Source: Acanthochromis polyacanthus
Taxonomy: Eukaryota; Chordata; Actinopteri; Pomacentridae
Length of the DNA stretch: 64,000 nucleotides
Assembly: GCF_021347895.1 (NCBI RefSeq)
Contig: NC_067116.1
Span: forward strand, 39,637,677-39,701,676
Reading direction: 5' to 3'
A program made the position numbers and the translations under genes. How positions within the stretch are numbered: position 1 is the first letter of the stretch; the number at the start of each line of letters is the position of its first letter. The notes under the pieces were generated by a model, which saw nothing but the letters and a program-made list of their open reading frames with translations, made no database searches and had not been told where the DNA came from. Shown here in pieces: positions 62,940-64,000 of the stretch.

Positions 62940-64000
62940 ATGAAACACTGTTCTATTGCTGAGGCCTAAACTGATATCAAACTGTTACCAATTTATTTTT
63001 GACTGATGTTCAATTTTGGTGGACGTTAGTTAGAACACGACCTGAATAATACTGTGATTTTTTTTTTTGCATTCTAAGTAGTTTTCAGCTTAAAGTAGTG
63101 ACTGTAGAAACACTACTGGGCTATGAAGGTTTTGATCTGAAACACACTCACTGGAGATGGAGCTGCTGTGAAACTATGAATTTTCTGATTCTTTCTACAA
63201 TCAGAACTAGATTCATTTGGACCAGTATTGTTTGTAAAGTCCAAAACAGCCATATAAATAAATAATTTTCATAATCACACAGGTAGAAAACTCTCCACCG
63301 GCTCAGCTGGAAAAGAACTCCTGTTCTCGTGTGACTAATTGAAGCCGACTCAGATGATCGTGTCAACATTTTTATCAGCTTCTCTCTTCTCACATCTGGA
63401 TTTTGGCAGCTGAACAGTCCGAAGACATCGTTTCAAGGCACTTTAGTGAATAATCAAACATAAACTGTAAAACTGAGTGAGGAAATTCCACCACTAAGCA
63501 TAGGTGGAAACATCATATTTGTCTTTTTTGAAACATTTTTGGTTATTTGGTCATTTGCTGTAGTGCTGACGTAAACAGTTTCCTGTTTTTCTGCTACATC
63601 ATCCTGAAAACTTCAGGGGGCATTTAAGTTTCCCAGTGCAGTGGGGAGTCCCGCTGGTGTAGCATTTAAAAACGAGGCCCTGTTTGCAGTGTGAAACACC
63701 CAGCAGCAGGCATCAGATCCCATACAGCCCTTCCACACTGTACTGGATCGAACAGAGATTCCCATGAGCACTGTGCCGATGAAATTTTCATGCCGAAGCC
63801 TGGTGTGATCTGAGGGGCTCTATGCCCCGGCGATGGGCACCTGCCCTGGCTGCAATGCATTATTTAAAAACACTCATTCAATCCGGGCTTCAGGGGACAC
63901 CTTTTGTTACTCTGTCAGAAGCGGTAAGTGTAACTTGGCTGAGGAGGAGACTTTTTCTGCAGAGTTTGGGGACAGACAGGTAGATAAAGAAGTCATGTGG
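62940..64000. other. SSBP first-intron region, nothing recognised
   Basis: No exon resembling the SSBP first exon was seen to the window end. Poly-T at 63059-63068. 63600-63900 has mixed composition without repeat ends. Confidence 0.45.

Noticed and set aside
56303..64000. SSBP first exon (start codon and 'SDxQAREK' segment)
   Set aside because: Searched by eye on the minus strand and not found. It presumably lies beyond the window.

Overview
The window looks like nuclear DNA of a ray-finned (teleost) fish. No long open reading frames are present. The sequence is dense in CA/GA microsatellites and in repeat types I recognise from teleost genomes: TTAA-flanked elements, Tc1-like and hAT-like MITEs, an L2-like LINE tail and an RTE-like LINE tail. 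Three short exons with consensus splice sites encode a protein family conserved throughout vertebrates. Species cannot be named from the sequence.

Genes. The only gene I can support is on the minus strand: a single-stranded-DNA-binding-protein family gene (SSBP2/3/4 type, LDB1 cofactor). Three consecutive coding exons are visible at 56230-56302, 50117-50178 and 37891-37975. Their phases join exactly and encode 73 residues of the N-terminal LUFS/LisH region. The first exon (start codon) lies beyond 64000. The following proline/glycine-rich exons were not found and probably lie before position 1. Almost the whole window is therefore intron: at least 7.7 kb upstream, then 6.1 kb, then 12.1 kb, then at least 37.9 kb.

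Repeats, region by region. 0-12 kb: a TTAA-element copy, a transposon with a perfect 9-bp target duplication, a diverged ~390-520-bp tandem array (3.0-4.45 kb), a ~133-bp minisatellite (8.98-9.5 kb), an AGGAG array, and a composite block present twice (5.5-6.5 and 11.4-12.15 kb). 12-30 kb: more TTAA elements, an hAT-like element with a diverged relative 4 kb away, a perfect 20-bp TIR element (25.6-26.3 kb) and long TG repeats. 30-45 kb: a ~290-bp four-unit array partly overwritten by (AATAG)n, a Tc1-like MITE flanked by TTAA-element pieces, and a five-unit array that has amplified pieces of the TTAA element. 45-64 kb: TTAA elements, GA and CA microsatellites of 70 and 134 bp, a ~1.07-kb TIR element, nested hAT-in-Tc1 MITEs, and a second copy of the 9-bp-duplication transposon that carries a fragment of a RecQ-like helicase.

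The most unusual item is that helicase-carrying transposon family (1030-1601 and 62349-62939). Also notable is the recurrent TTAA-element family: at least ten recognisable pieces in 64 kb, one of them caught up in a tandem amplification. Assignments to named repeat families rest on recall and on visible termini. No database search was possible.
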